A DNA stretch of 64,000 nucleotides from Companilactobacillus musae (GCF_003967595.1 NZ_BIFW01000008.1:1-64000), one strand, 5' to 3'; positions 43,564-53,386 are shown, counted from the first letter of the stretch. The notes: generated by a model from the sequence alone, not told the origin. Numbers and translations: made by a program.

Positions 43564-45492
43564 TTATTCTGCAACTATTTCAGTAGCCTTTTCATCTTCT
43601 GGAACAACTACTTGAGGATCAACATCTGGCTTCTTACCATTGTCGATAAAGAAGACTTTATACCAAATTAAGAAAGTATAAATTGTCCATACTTTACGAC
43701 GATCGTCATTTTCACCCTTATAACAACCATCAAGCATCTTCAAGATAGCATCTTGATCGAAGAATTCAGCAGCAAAGTCAGAACTGAATAACTTACGGAA
43801 GTCTTCATAAACTTCTTTAGTTCTGATCCAATCACGAATTGGCACTGGGAATCCTAATTTTTCACGTTTAGCCCATTCTTCAGGAAGAGCACGTTCAGCG
43901 GCAACACGAAGAGCATACTTACTATCTTTACTATTCAAAAGATACTTAGTAGGAACTCCAGAAGCAACCTTAGCAACTTCTTTGTCTAGGAATGGTACAC
44001 GTAATTCCATTGAATTAGCCATACTCATACGATCAGCTTTTAACAAAATATCATTTGTCATAAATTGGTGGAAATCAAGATATTGCATCTTCTTAACTTC
44101 ATCATCATAGCCACTAACCTTATTGTAACTTCTCATAACAATATCTCTAACTGAACGTGACTTTTCAAATTCAGGTTTAACCAAATCAGCAGCTTCTTTT
44201 TCACTAAAGATTCTAGCTTCACCAATAAAGAATTCTTCAGCCTTAGCAGTTGATTCATACAAATGCAAACGTCCTGGGAAATTTGGCATTTTCTTTAGAC
44301 CATGAGCCAACTTGTACTTAATACCCTTAGGCAATTTCTTCAAATCTTCAGCTACCACACGAATAGCTTTGGAATGAGAATGGAAACCATAATTTGCATA
44401 TCCAGCAAATAATTCATCGGCACCTTCACCTGAAAGAATAACCGTAACATCTCGACTAGCTAATTTAGTCAAGAAATAAAGTGGTACACATGAAGGATTA
44501 GCATCTGGTTCATCCATATACCATTGAATCAATGGCAATGACTTAACAGCTTCTTCTTTAGTAACAATACCACGAGTATTTTCCAATCCTAGTTTGTCTG
44601 CTAATAATTTAGCTGCAGTTCCTTCTTCGTATGTACTTGTATCAAAGTCAATTGAATAAGTATGTTGTGGTTTCAAGATAGCTGTAACGTAACTTGAGTC
44701 AACACCACTAGATAATAATGATCCAACAGGAACATCACTGATCTTATGTTCTTTAACAGAATCACGTAAAGACTTATCAATTCTCTTAACAGTTTCTTCA
44801 AATGACAAGTGGTTTTCTTTGAATTCCATATCCCAATACTTCTTGATACTTAACTTACCATTCTTAAATGTAAAGTAATGACCTTCAGGGATTCTGAAGA
44901 CATTCTTGAAGAATGTTTCATTCATTGCTGAATATTGGAATGTTAAATATGGCTTCAAAGCAGCTTTATTTAATTCCTTCTTGAAGTTAGGTTCTTTCAA
45001 GAATGACTTAATTTCTGAACCAAAAATAAATGTACCTTCGCGGTTATAGTAATACAAAGGTTTGATACCAAAGAAATCTCTAGCACCGGTAATATCACCA
45101 GTTTTAAGATCATAGATAACAAAGGCAAACATTCCACGAATGCGTTTCAATAAGCCTTCGATACCCCATTCTTCAAAACCATGCAATAAAACTTCAGTAT
45201 CAGTTTCAGTACTGAAAACATGTCCAGCTTCTTTTAAATCTTTTCTAACGTCTTGATAGTTATAAATTTCACCATTAAAAATAATAGCTTTTGATCTGTC
45301 TTCGTTATAAATAGGTTGCATACCACTGTTAATATCAATGATACTCAAGCGACGAAAACCTAGAGCAGTATCGCCTTCAAATAGTTCACCTGAACTGTTT
45401 GGTCCACGATGTTTGATTGTATCCATCATAGCTTCGATCACAGGCTTCTTGTCTGCAATATTTTTATCTACGAATCCGACAATTCCACACAT
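43564..45492 (-). CDS. asnB: Asparagine synthetase (glutamine-hydrolysing)
   Basis: 642 residues. Class-II amidotransferase domain with Cys2 nucleophile (MCGIVGF), RRLSIID and NGEIYN; synthetase domain with PP-loop LLSSGVDSS (~260) and GEGADELFAGY (~355). It makes asparagine from aspartate, glutamine and ATP. In lactobacilli AsnB-type proteins may also amidate peptidoglycan (meso-DAP or D-Asp cross-bridges), of interest with the D-aspartate ligase 2 kb away. GGGAG precedes the ATG. It starts 14 bp after the metallophosphoesterase gene, so they form an operon. Confidence 0.92.
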   Translation of the reverse strand: MCGIVGFVDKNIADKKPVIEAMMDTIKHRGPNSSGELFEGDTALGFRRLSIIDINSGMQPIYNEDRSKAIIFNGEIYNYQDVRKDLKEAGHVFSTETDTEVLLHGFEEWGIEGLLKRIRGMFAFVIYDLKTGDITGARDFFGIKPLYYYNREGTFIFGSEIKSFLKEPNFKKELNKAALKPYLTFQYSAMNETFFKNVFRIPEGHYFTFKNGKLSIKKYWDMEFKENHLSFEETVKRIDKSLRDSVKEHKISDVPVGSLLSSGVDSSYVTAILKPQHTYSIDFDTSTYEEGTAAKLLADKLGLENTRGIVTKEEAVKSLPLIQWYMDEPDANPSCVPLYFLTKLASRDVTVILSGEGADELFAGYANYGFHSHSKAIRVVAEDLKKLPKGIKYKLAHGLKKMPNFPGRLHLYESTAKAEEFFIGEARIFSEKEAADLVKPEFEKSRSVRDIVMRSYNKVSGYDDEVKKMQYLDFHQFMTNDILLKADRMSMANSMELRVPFLDKEVAKVASGVPTKYLLNSKDSKYALRVAAERALPEEWAKREKLGFPVPIRDWIRTKEVYEDFRKLFSSDFAAEFFDQDAILKMLDGCYKGENDDRRKVWTIYTFLIWYKVFFIDNGKKPDVDPQVVVPEDEKATEIVAE

Positions 45493-45506
45493 AAAATAAT
45501 TCTCCC

Positions 45507-46676
45507 TTATATTTCAAAACTTACATACCTTGTTGCGGCTCCGTAACCAAAAATCTGTAAGCGTAGTTTGTTCGGGTCGATATTAATGAAATAACCTGCT
45601 AATTCAGATATTTCATTATATCGTCTGTCCCATTTCTTGTTATAGTCAGTTGTTAATCCGTGCTTCTTCCCCATAAGGGCCGAACAATTTAATATTATAT
45701 GATTAATTTCAGAAACTTTGTAGTTTTTTTCATAATGCATATGACCGCAAATATAAGTTGTTACCTTAGAAATGCCTGTAGAAGAGAAATCATAGCGAAT
45801 ATTTACTCCAAAATCTCCTGTTAATTCATTTTTTAATTGTCCAGACTCTTTGTTGTTGAAAGCAACTAATAACTGCTGAACCAAATCACCATTAAAGTTT
45901 AATGCACTGCGTCCACTTGGACTGACGATATTAGCATGTCCCATTACAATTACGTGCTTATCGACCGTATTTTCTAAAACAGTGGTCAAATCTTCTAGTT
46001 GTTGTTCTCTAACTCCTCGAACTTTCTTGAAGTCATACTTCTTAGAACCGTTACTAAGAATATAAGGAATGTCACTAGTATCAATAAAAATGACACGAAT
46101 ATCACCTTTATCATACCAACCAACTTTAGAGACAGGATTCAAACGTAGAATTTCCGGTTGTTCAAAATCATACTTCGTTACTAATGAATCATAGTCATCT
46201 CGATGAAATGATGCTGTCTTAAAGAAACGGTGTTCATCATACTTATCATTTTCATCGTGATTTCCCTCAATTATAAAGAACGGTGGCTTGCTTAATTGAT
46301 AATTCTCAACTGCAAACCGCAAAATACCGCGACTGATCTCTGGCTTGTCACTGCCATCCATCAAATCACCTAAATGAACATTAAGGTCAACTCCAACGTC
46401 ATCACTGACTTGATTGGCCTCAATTATATGTCGCATACCATTGATTCCATAATAAGAAGCACTGACAACGGCTTTAGCATGAGTATCAGTCAGAACAGAA
46501 ATTGTGACTGTATCATCATTGACGTTTGGTAAGACATTATTTTTATAAACACCTTCGATATAATCAACGACAAACGGTCTAGGCTTTAATCTTCTCAAAA
46601 AATTATCTGTTTGAGTTGAAATAAATTCTGAAGGTCTAGGTGAAAGCACCCTTCTTGCAATCTTTTTGATTTTCAA
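45507..46676 (-). CDS. Calcineurin-like metallophosphoesterase
   Basis: 389 residues. Metal ligands in LTDTHA (~64), LGDLMDG (~103), EGNHDEN (~136), MGHAN (~247) and GHMH (~312) follow the calcineurin-type order. No signal peptide, so cytoplasmic. It precedes asnB in the same operon. Substrate unknown. Confidence 0.83.
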   Translation of the reverse strand: MKIKKIARRVLSPRPSEFISTQTDNFLRRLKPRPFVVDYIEGVYKNNVLPNVNDDTVTISVLTDTHAKAVVSASYYGINGMRHIIEANQVSDDVGVDLNVHLGDLMDGSDKPEISRGILRFAVENYQLSKPPFFIIEGNHDENDKYDEHRFFKTASFHRDDYDSLVTKYDFEQPEILRLNPVSKVGWYDKGDIRVIFIDTSDIPYILSNGSKKYDFKKVRGVREQQLEDLTTVLENTVDKHVIVMGHANIVSPSGRSALNFNGDLVQQLLVAFNNKESGQLKNELTGDFGVNIRYDFSSTGISKVTTYICGHMHYEKNYKVSEINHIILNCSALMGKKHGLTTDYNKKWDRRYNEISELAGYFINIDPNKLRLQIFGYGAATRYVSFEI

Positions 46677-46719
46677 TTTACCGTTCTCCTAATATCCAAC
46701 ACCATGGATAAAAAATATA

Positions 46720-46746
46720 TTAAAAAAACCATCTTAACGATGGTTA
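46720..46746 (-). terminator. Terminator after GNAT gene
   Basis: On the minus strand AACCATC, loop GTTAA, GATGGTT and a run of T. Confidence 0.85.
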
Positions 46747-46796
46747 ATTTATGGTTCAATTATATATCAAAAATACTAAAAATAATCTGTCGATGC

Positions 46797-47321
46797 TTAT
46801 TTCAAAAGAATTTGATAAGCCAATCTGATACCATCATCTTCATCCATTGTTATAGTGCCTTTTTCTTCAAAACCATTGCTCTCAATAATATGTTGCATTA
46901 CCAAGTTATCTGGATGCGTGTCAATTCTAACATCTTGATAGCCTAAATAATAGGACATTGTTAACAATTGTTGTATCAAGGCTGCACTGAGGTGTTCTCC
47001 TTGATGATCGGCTTCAATAGCAATGCGATGAATGATGGAATAAGTAACATCAGAATTCTTATCCCATGACCCAGAAGTCATATCTTGATAATTCTTATCA
47101 TAACCTTGTTGCAAAGCAGCAGCTCCTACGACTTCACCATTCAGTACTAACGCAAAACTTATATCCTCTTCTATATCTTGTTTCAGGATCTCTTTATCGG
47201 GATACCCTTGTTGCCATTGTTCAACTCCACGATCCCGTAAGGTTTTCTTAGCACCATCAATAATATCGATAATCTTTGGCAAATCGTCCATTGTTGCTTG
47301 ACGTAAATAAATATTGCTCAT
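46797..47321 (-). CDS. GNAT-family N-acetyltransferase
   Basis: 174 residues. Motif A-like IHRIAIEADHQGEHLSAALIQQLL (~96) has the acetyl-CoA loop reduced to HQGEHL, and motif B region MQHIIESNGFEEKGT is intact. GGAGG upstream of the ATG. Alone between two terminators or promoters. Acceptor unknown. Confidence 0.8.
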   Translation of the reverse strand: MSNIYLRQATMDDLPKIIDIIDGAKKTLRDRGVEQWQQGYPDKEILKQDIEEDISFALVLNGEVVGAAALQQGYDKNYQDMTSGSWDKNSDVTYSIIHRIAIEADHQGEHLSAALIQQLLTMSYYLGYQDVRIDTHPDNLVMQHIIESNGFEEKGTITMDEDDGIRLAYQILLK

Positions 47322-47383
47322 TAAATTGCCTCCTTACTTCATCAAAGTATTAAAACAGAAAAACATATAACATTGCAATACTT

Positions 47384-48061
47384 TTACTTAACTTTTTTCT
47401 TAGGTTTATATACAAAACTACTTATAAAAAATAGAATTAATGCGTATAAAAACGTTTGTCCAGCAGTCGGCAAAAGACTTGTTATAGATTCCTTTTCCTG
47501 TAAAGTAACTATTATTTTTGATAACGGAGGTAATAACCACTCCACATAACTAAGAATACTGATAATACTACCCGATAATGCCAGATAGACAAAAACCAGT
47601 ACTCCCACTTGACCCATACTAGAATGATTGTACCACTGTGTTTTGAATAAGGTAGCGACAGAACTGCCCAATAGTCCCACTGCAACTAAAGTAATTATTC
47701 CAATAATATCTAACGAAAGATTTCGATCAAGAATCAGACTAAAGATAAAAATTAAGATTCCTGAAAATATATTTGTAATCAATGCCACTAGAAATTGACT
47801 TAAAGTATCAGCCCAATAACTATTTATTTTTTGCTTCAAATATTTATTTTGCTTACTATCATTATGATACAGATTCATTGTCGAAAATAATGACAAAAAG
47901 AATATTCCAATTATCAATAAACTATATTTTTTTAAGGAATTCATCTCTAAAAGATGACTACTTGTTAGTCCAAAAGCAATAATCGAAAATAACATCGTCA
48001 GATAAAAAAAGTTTTGAAAGAATAATTGTAAATAATTTTTCAATAAAATTTTAACTTTCAA
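47384..48061 (-). CDS. ABC transporter permease (six-span)
   Basis: 225 residues, mostly hydrophobic with six predicted spans (~18-36, 47-62, 88-111, 118-136, 151-173, 199-217). No recognised family motif, but the ATPase gene overlaps it by 11 bp, so it is the membrane partner. Basic C terminus (YKPKKKVK). Function of the transporter unknown. Confidence 0.7.
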   Translation of the reverse strand: MKVKILLKNYLQLFFQNFFYLTMLFSIIAFGLTSSHLLEMNSLKKYSLLIIGIFFLSLFSTMNLYHNDSKQNKYLKQKINSYWADTLSQFLVALITNIFSGILIFIFSLILDRNLSLDIIGIITLVAVGLLGSSVATLFKTQWYNHSSMGQVGVLVFVYLALSGSIISILSYVEWLLPPLSKIIVTLQEKESITSLLPTAGQTFLYALILFFISSFVYKPKKKVK

Positions 48062-48878
48062 GGTTTTTGACCTCCTGAAGACGATAATTGAGCTGAGTCA
48101 TTTTTTCGACCATAGAATCCTTTAATGCTAAAGGCAATTCTAATTCAACAAGATTGTTCATATTTGAAACTAGATAACGTTCAATATCAGAAGTTATTGC
48201 CACTGAATTAGGATTTGCACTAAATATTAATAGACAATAAGTTTCTTGATTAGTTGTCGATTGAATTTTATCCAAACGATTATCTTTCAAAAGATAATTG
48301 TTATCAAGATACTGGGACACGTTAGTTTCAAATTTCGTTGCCGCTAAAATTATTCCCGAACCGTTATCCTTTAAATCCTGCATCAAAGTCAGCATATTAT
48401 TAATTGTCTTATTTGTTTGATAAACAAATGGTTCATCTAGCAACAAGACATTTGGATGACCTGCTACGGCCGCCAAAAAATCAACTTTTCTTTGTAATCC
48501 CTTTGAGAGCTGTCTGACCGGACGATCCAAATAAGGGCTGACCCCTAGTAAAGTGATCATTCCTGATAGTTGTTCTTTTCTAACTGCTAATTCTCTGGAT
48601 AAACTTCTAATATCCTCTAAATACTTTTCAACAGTTTGATCAATAACTTGTGAATTGTCCTGTGGCATATAACCGATTCTAACGCCCGGTGTGTAATCAA
48701 TCGTGCCACTATCCAAATTCTCACCACTGGCAATTGCTTCCAAAAGCTGAGTTTTACCGCTACCGTTGTCGCCATTGATACCGATAATTTCATTTTGGGA
48801 TAAAGAAAAAGCTACATGCTTAAATGCAAAGTAGCCCTCATTTTGCAATGACAAGTCATTGACAGATATTAATTTCAT
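48051..48878 (-). CDS. ABC transporter ATPase
   Basis: 275 residues. Walker A GDNGSGKT (~39), signature LSKGLQRKV (~125), Walker B VLLLDEPF (~146). The D-loop region reads VYQTNKT instead of the usual SGLD, and no clear switch His follows, so ATPase activity could be altered. Starts at 48878 with an ATGA overlap with the preceding gene. The C-terminal ~70 residues are unusual. Confidence 0.78.
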   Translation of the reverse strand: MKLISVNDLSLQNEGYFAFKHVAFSLSQNEIIGINGDNGSGKTQLLEAIASGENLDSGTIDYTPGVRIGYMPQDNSQVIDQTVEKYLEDIRSLSRELAVRKEQLSGMITLLGVSPYLDRPVRQLSKGLQRKVDFLAAVAGHPNVLLLDEPFVYQTNKTINNMLTLMQDLKDNGSGIILAATKFETNVSQYLDNNYLLKDNRLDKIQSTTNQETYCLLIFSANPNSVAITSDIERYLVSNMNNLVELELPLALKDSMVEKMTQLNYRLQEVKNLES

Positions 48879-49366
48879 TTTTGCCATTCCTCAACAGCAT
48901 TTGCGGCTAGTCCAATAGAAAGGATAGCATCTCTTGAAACTGAATTTCTAACATCAGCGACAATTGTATTATCATAAACAGCACCAATAACGGTGAATGA
49001 ATAGTCGATCAAGTCAATATCAGTCTTGGCTTTGTAGTCACCACCAGCATATGGATCTTCATGATTGTAAGTAAAATTAATTTCATGACCAGCAAGTGAG
49101 CCATCAACGTGGTTGATTTGAACACGATCATGCAAGTCTTTAAGCTTGTTGTTAGGATTTTGAAGTGTCAAACGATGGTCAGATTCATTCTGATAGTAAT
49201 CATCCTCAGTCATATCAAAGTATTCTTTAATAGGCTTTCTCAAAACTTCTAGAGAATCCAAAATATCGTAAACCTTTTGTGCGTCAAATTCTTGTGACTT
49301 ATCTTCAAGTTGCTTTCTATTTGTATAAAGCCAATCGGCCAATGTGCTAATAGTTTCAGAATTCAT
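48875..49366 (-). CDS. Hypothetical protein coupled to an ABC system
   Basis: 163 residues, acidic, without signal or membrane segments. I do not recognise it. Its TGA overlaps the ATG of the ABC ATPase (ATGA), so translation is coupled and a role with that transporter is inferred. Conserved-looking segments: DHRLTLQNPNNKLKDLHDR and GLAANAVEEW. Confidence 0.7.
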   Translation of the reverse strand: MNSETISTLADWLYTNRKQLEDKSQEFDAQKVYDILDSLEVLRKPIKEYFDMTEDDYYQNESDHRLTLQNPNNKLKDLHDRVQINHVDGSLAGHEINFTYNHEDPYAGGDYKAKTDIDLIDYSFTVIGAVYDNTIVADVRNSVSRDAILSIGLAANAVEEWQK

Positions 49367-49453
49367 AATTATCCTCCGTCTTTAATACCATTATACTAAT
49401 TTCCGATTCTTGCTCAAGTTTGGTTAAAACTAATATTAACTAAGTAATTTAAA

Positions 49454-49618
49454 GGATGCCGTCGTCCGTGAAATCTCTGTGGACGCTGGAACGTGGAGGG
49501 CACGAATTTGAGCCAATGAAAAACACATTGTCTCAAATCTCGACCTTGTTCTAAGTGGTTTCACCACTAAGAACAATTTCACCACTGAGCGTCCACAGAG
49601 ATTTCACTACCGACTAGT
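49454..49618 (-). repeat. 165-bp three-way-junction element, copy B
   Basis: Reverse orientation: GGATGCCGTCGTCCG to CTAG. Outer stem GAAATCTCTGTGGACGCT pairs perfectly with AGCGTCCACAGAGATTTC. Inner hairpins: TTGTTCTAAGTGG/CCACTAAGAACAA and TTTGAG...CTCAAA. Confidence 0.88.
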
Positions 49619-49740
49619 TTTTTTATTCTAATATTACTAATGAAAATTGCAGTATCTAAATATTTTTAGTTTCTTATAATTAAATAAGGACTCGAAATTT
49701 TTATATCTGAATTTAAAAATAATTAATAAATAAAGTAAAC

Positions 49741-49904
49741 ACTAGTCCGGAGCAACAAAGGAAATGGGCTCAGTAGTGAGATTCTACTTAGTTTGCGAAG
49801 CAAAGTTAGTAGAAGGCCGAGCTTGAAGACTGTTGGCGAAGCCAAGAGGCTCCAAGTCGTGCCCACTACGTTCCAGCCCAATTTTCTTTGCTGTGGAGGA
49901 CGGC
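49741..49904 (+). repeat. 165-bp three-way-junction element, copy C
   Basis: Begins ACTAGTCCGGAGC and ends GGAGGACGGC. Outer stem AACAAAGGAAATGGGCT with AGCCCAATTTTCTTTG; hairpins CTACTTAGTTTGC/GCAAAGTTAGTAG and CTTGAAGACTGTTGGC/GCCAAGAGGCTCCAAG. Confidence 0.88.
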
Positions 49905-49946
49905 AAATTTACACTGTAACCAAATTTAAGTAAGAAAATCTAACTT

Positions 49947-50492
49947 TTACTTAAAATCACAGGTATCGATATGATCATTGATTACACCGACTGCCTGCAA
50001 AAATGAATAGATAATCGTTGGTCCCACGAATCGGAACCCACGTTTTTTCAAATCTTTACTAATTCTTTGTGATAGCTCAGTTTGCGCTGGCAACTCACTT
50101 ATATCACTATAATGATTAATTATCTGTTTATTATCAACAAAATTCCAGATATATTCGGAAAATTTTTCATTATTTTGATGCATCTTTTGAATTATTTGCG
50201 CATTATTGATTGAAGAATCAACTTTTAAATGATTACGAATGATTCCTTTATCTGCCAATAACTCTTCACGCTTATTTTCGTCAAACCGGGCTACTTTTTC
50301 AATATTAAAGTTGTCATATGCTAGACGATACGTCTGACGGCGTTTGATAATTGTTGCCCAAGATAATCCAGCTTGAGCTCCTTCAAGAGTTAACATTTCA
50401 AAAAAGTACCGTTCGTCATGACTGGGAACTCCCCATTCTTTATCGTGATAATCTTGCATTTCCTTAGAACTATTAGCCCATTCGCATCTCAT
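49947..50492 (-). CDS. tag: DNA-3-methyladenine glycosylase I
   Basis: 181 residues. Removes 3-methyladenine from alkylated DNA. Family features: RCEWANSSKEMQDYHDKEWGVP (zinc Cys/His and substrate-pocket), LTLEGAQAGLSW (~35), and C-terminal HIDTC with the zinc His/Cys. Full length for Tag. A single-gene unit between the repeat copies. Confidence 0.92.
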   Translation of the reverse strand: MRCEWANSSKEMQDYHDKEWGVPSHDERYFFEMLTLEGAQAGLSWATIIKRRQTYRLAYDNFNIEKVARFDENKREELLADKGIIRNHLKVDSSINNAQIIQKMHQNNEKFSEYIWNFVDNKQIINHYSDISELPAQTELSQRISKDLKKRGFRFVGPTIIYSFLQAVGVINDHIDTCDFK

Positions 50493-50505
50493 AAGTTTCT
50501 CCTAT

Positions 50506-50533
50506 AAAAAAAGCTGGCATCCGCCAGCTTTTT
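50506..50533. terminator. Strong intrinsic terminator
   Basis: AAAAAGCTGGC-ATCC-GCCAGCTTTTT is a perfect hairpin upstream of tag; it would end transcripts coming from usp. Confidence 0.92.
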
Positions 50534-50644
50534 AATTTTCAAATTCAATTATATTAAATTGATTGATAGTCCCTATCGTCCATAGAGTAGTGTCATCTGA
50601 TTCACTTTATTTAAATTTTTTTAATATCTAAAGAAAATCAATAC

Positions 50645-50810
50645 ACTAGTCCGGAGCAACAAAGAAAATGGACTCAATAGTGAAATTCTACTTAGCTTGC
50701 GTAGCAAGGTTAGTAGAATGCCGAGCTTGAAGACTGTTGGCGAAGCCAAGAGGCTCCAAGTCGTGCCCACTACGTTCCAGCCCATTTTCTTTGTTGTGAA
50801 GGACGGCATC
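50645..50810 (+). repeat. 165-bp three-way-junction element, copy D
   Basis: ACTAGTCCGGAGC to GGACGGCATC. Outer stem CAACAAAGAAAATGG with CCATTTTCTTTGTTG; hairpins TTCTACTTAGCTTGC/GCAAGGTTAGTAGAA and CTTGAAGACTGTTGGC/GCCAAGAGGCTCCAAG. It lies 24 bp beyond the usp stop. Confidence 0.88.
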
Positions 50811-50834
50811 GCTCAACCAAATTACTATTTATTA

Positions 50835-51320
50835 TTATTTCTTTTTATCAACTAACTTCTTATTATCAATATCAGTTCTAACGATGATAACATCAGTTCT
50901 AGCATTTCTTGTAACGTATTCTGAAACAGATCCTACCAATAAACGTGTTACAGCATTCATACCAGTTGAACCAATCATAATTAAATCATTCTTATATTCT
51001 TCGATGAATTCTTGTGAAATAACTGTCTTAGGTTCACCAAAACGAACGTGGATATCAATGTCATCAACATTAAAACCATCTTTAACAGCGCCGTCTTTTA
51101 ATTCATTAAGATATTTTTGAGCATCTTCAGATAGTTGGTAAATTACATCCCCATTAAGCATTCCACCATGTAAACCGATGAATTGTTTAGTATCTAGAAC
51201 AGTTAAAACATCAAGATGTCCACCATTCATTTGTGCAACTTTTACAGCCTTTTTAAAAGCCATTTCAGCTTCTTTTGATCCATCTACCGGAACCAAAATT
51301 CTCTTATAATCTTGTTCCAT
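50835..51320 (-). CDS. Universal stress protein (UspA family)
   Basis: 161 residues. ILVPVDGSKEAEMAFKKA start and an intact ATP-binding loop GSTGMNAVTRLLVGSVSEYV (GxxG-9x-GS), unlike the usp at 39611. Lys-rich C terminus. GGAGG precedes the ATG. Confidence 0.88.
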   Translation of the reverse strand: MEQDYKRILVPVDGSKEAEMAFKKAVKVAQMNGGHLDVLTVLDTKQFIGLHGGMLNGDVIYQLSEDAQKYLNELKDGAVKDGFNVDDIDIHVRFGEPKTVISQEFIEEYKNDLIMIGSTGMNAVTRLLVGSVSEYVTRNARTDVIIVRTDIDNKKLVDKKK

Positions 51321-51400
51321 AATTCAATCCTCCAATGCACTTATTGAAATTCCTTTAATTTTAGATTAATGCATTCATATATATTATTCAATAAAATAAA

Positions 51401-52513
51401 CTATTTAAATGCCAAAAGTGTCCTTGCTAATTGATTAGCCACTGATTCATAATTTTCAAATATCGTAATCTCATCATCGTATTCCGTCATTTGCGTTGAA
51501 AATATTCCTGTAAAAAGCTGCTCGTAATCTTGAAAATTATCGACAAAATTATTACACAAAACGAATGTCGGTATTTTTTCTGATCCCGCTACTCTACTCA
51601 AATGATACAAGATATCATCATGCATCGAATCGCTAGAAATTTTATCGGTTGCTGTAATCAAAACATCGGTAGACCGAATAATCTCATTCATCCCCGTAAC
51701 CTTAGCAACCCATTCAAACGATGACCGTAAAATACGTGCATTAATCATTGCAAACGCCCCTGCCAATGTCTTAATTGAATCCGAATGTGGCATCGGGTGT
51801 ATATCTAAATTATACTTCTGATTCATTTTTTCGGTAACATAAACTAAATTATCTTCCAAAAAACTTTCTTGAGTTTCATTTAGATATTCAACCGTATCGC
51901 AAAGTTTCTGAGAACTTGAATAGCTCAATAAGACTGTGATATTCGTCCGTCTTCCCAACAATTCATAGACATCTTCCATGTCAATTCTCACGGCATTTAT
52001 CAAAGGATTTTCACCTTCCGGAATCAGTTCACCATTTTCATCATAGATCTTGGCACCTAATGCTTGTAAAGCACCTAATCCACCATCAGCTACGGCCGTT
52101 TTACCTAAGCACAAAACAATATTTTTAATACCACTAGTTACCGCGTCAACAATGAATTCACCGATACCATAACTCGTTGCGTGAAACAACTGATCTCTGG
52201 TTTTATCTTTTGCTAAATTTACGCCTACAACTTGCTCTGAATCAATAACAGCGGTACTTTGACTATCGATCTTTGTTATTAGATAATGTCCATTTTTATT
52301 GTCCCAAAAAGCATCAAAAAACGGCAATTTCATCCATTGACCGCCAATTGTATGTTCAACTAACGCTGGCATACCATATTCACTATCGGTCACTGGCATT
52401 GTAGCAATTTCAGCATCAGGAAGGGCTCGAGAAATACCACTATAAATAGCCTGACCTATTTTGGTCGAGCTAATATGATTGCTATATTTTCCGGGTGCAA
52501 TAATAAACTTCAT
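51401..52513 (-). CDS. Divergent glycerate-kinase-like protein
   Basis: 370 residues with the GlxK fold outline: KFIIAPGKYSNHISS at the N terminus, SYGIGEFIVDAV, LGKTAVADGGLGALQALGAKI and FEWVAKVTGMNEIIRSTDVLITA. Standard motifs are altered: GGSATNDGG reads GKTAVADGG, and the (V/A)ACDVxNPL and FGPQKGA motifs are missing or replaced by LLSYSSSQKL. It may be an altered-function or inactive glycerate kinase. AGGAAGGG upstream of the ATG. It is divergent from the phosphatase gene. Confidence 0.7.
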   Translation of the reverse strand: MKFIIAPGKYSNHISSTKIGQAIYSGISRALPDAEIATMPVTDSEYGMPALVEHTIGGQWMKLPFFDAFWDNKNGHYLITKIDSQSTAVIDSEQVVGVNLAKDKTRDQLFHATSYGIGEFIVDAVTSGIKNIVLCLGKTAVADGGLGALQALGAKIYDENGELIPEGENPLINAVRIDMEDVYELLGRRTNITVLLSYSSSQKLCDTVEYLNETQESFLEDNLVYVTEKMNQKYNLDIHPMPHSDSIKTLAGAFAMINARILRSSFEWVAKVTGMNEIIRSTDVLITATDKISSDSMHDDILYHLSRVAGSEKIPTFVLCNNFVDNFQDYEQLFTGIFSTQMTEYDDEITIFENYESVANQLARTLLAFK

Positions 52514-52574
52514 AATAAGAATGACCCTTCCTTTGTTATAATAGATTATAGAAAAAACAACGAGGTAATTGACA

Positions 52575-53378
52575 ATGGCTAACGATAATGAACGTGTTTT
52601 AAACCTTGAAAAAGGTGTTAATTTCCGTGAACTTGGCGGCTATAAAACAGCAGATGGTAGAACTGTTAAGTATCACAAAATTCTTAGATCTGCCGGTTTA
52701 GCTGATTTGACTGACAATGATCTGAACTATCTTAAAGATTACGGATTAAAAATAGATGTCGACTTCCGTTCAAAAGCAGAAATTGATCAAAAGCCTGACA
52801 AACGTCCTGAGGGCGTCCGCTATGTTTGGGCTCCAGTATTTCAAGAAGATGAAACAAAGGCCTCAGAAGTCCAGAATGAAGGCTATATTCCTGAAATCGG
52901 CAGTGATCCTACCAATGGATATGAACATATGATTGCAGTTTACCGTGATGTTATCATAGGTGACACCGCAAAAGTCGCTTATCGTAAATTCTTTAATCAA
53001 TTATTATTAAATACTGGCGATGATAACGTTTTGATTTTCCATTGTAGTGCTGGTAAAGATAGAACCGGTATGGGCGCAGTCTTCTTCTTAACTGCTCTAG
53101 GAGTTCCTTTTGAAACTATCAAGGAAGATTACCTATTAACTAACGTCGCTAATAAGGAATTTGTCGATAATCTTCTTGAAATGTTAAATAAGAAGGGGTA
53201 CACCGATCCTGACGTTATCAATTCAGTCAAAGACTTAATGACCGTTCACTACAATTATCTAGCAACAGCCATGAAAACAATTGATAAAAAGTATGGCAAT
53301 ATAAATAATTATATCAAAAAAGAACTCAAGGTCAGCTCTTCGGAAATCACTACTTTGAAGAAAATTTATCTTGAGTAA
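52575..53378 (+). CDS. Tyrosine-protein phosphatase (DSP/PTP family)
   Basis: 267 residues of the Y_phosphatase3 type. Signature loop FHCSAGKDRTGMGAVFFL (~156-173) contains Cys and Arg; N-terminal NFRELGGYKTADGRTVK and LRSAGLADLTDND are typical. GAGG is 9 bp before the ATG at 52575 (a TTG 6 bp earlier is less likely). It removes phosphate from tyrosine or a phosphoester; the substrate is unknown. Confidence 0.87.
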   Translation: MANDNERVLNLEKGVNFRELGGYKTADGRTVKYHKILRSAGLADLTDNDLNYLKDYGLKIDVDFRSKAEIDQKPDKRPEGVRYVWAPVFQEDETKASEVQNEGYIPEIGSDPTNGYEHMIAVYRDVIIGDTAKVAYRKFFNQLLLNTGDDNVLIFHCSAGKDRTGMGAVFFLTALGVPFETIKEDYLLTNVANKEFVDNLLEMLNKKGYTDPDVINSVKDLMTVHYNYLATAMKTIDKKYGNINNYIKKELKVSSSEITTLKKIYLE

Positions 53379-53386
53379 CACTGACT

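Noticed and set aside
50645-50810. Lacto-usp RNA (known RNA linked to usp genes)
   Set aside because: The element lies downstream, not upstream, of usp and has five other copies unrelated to usp.
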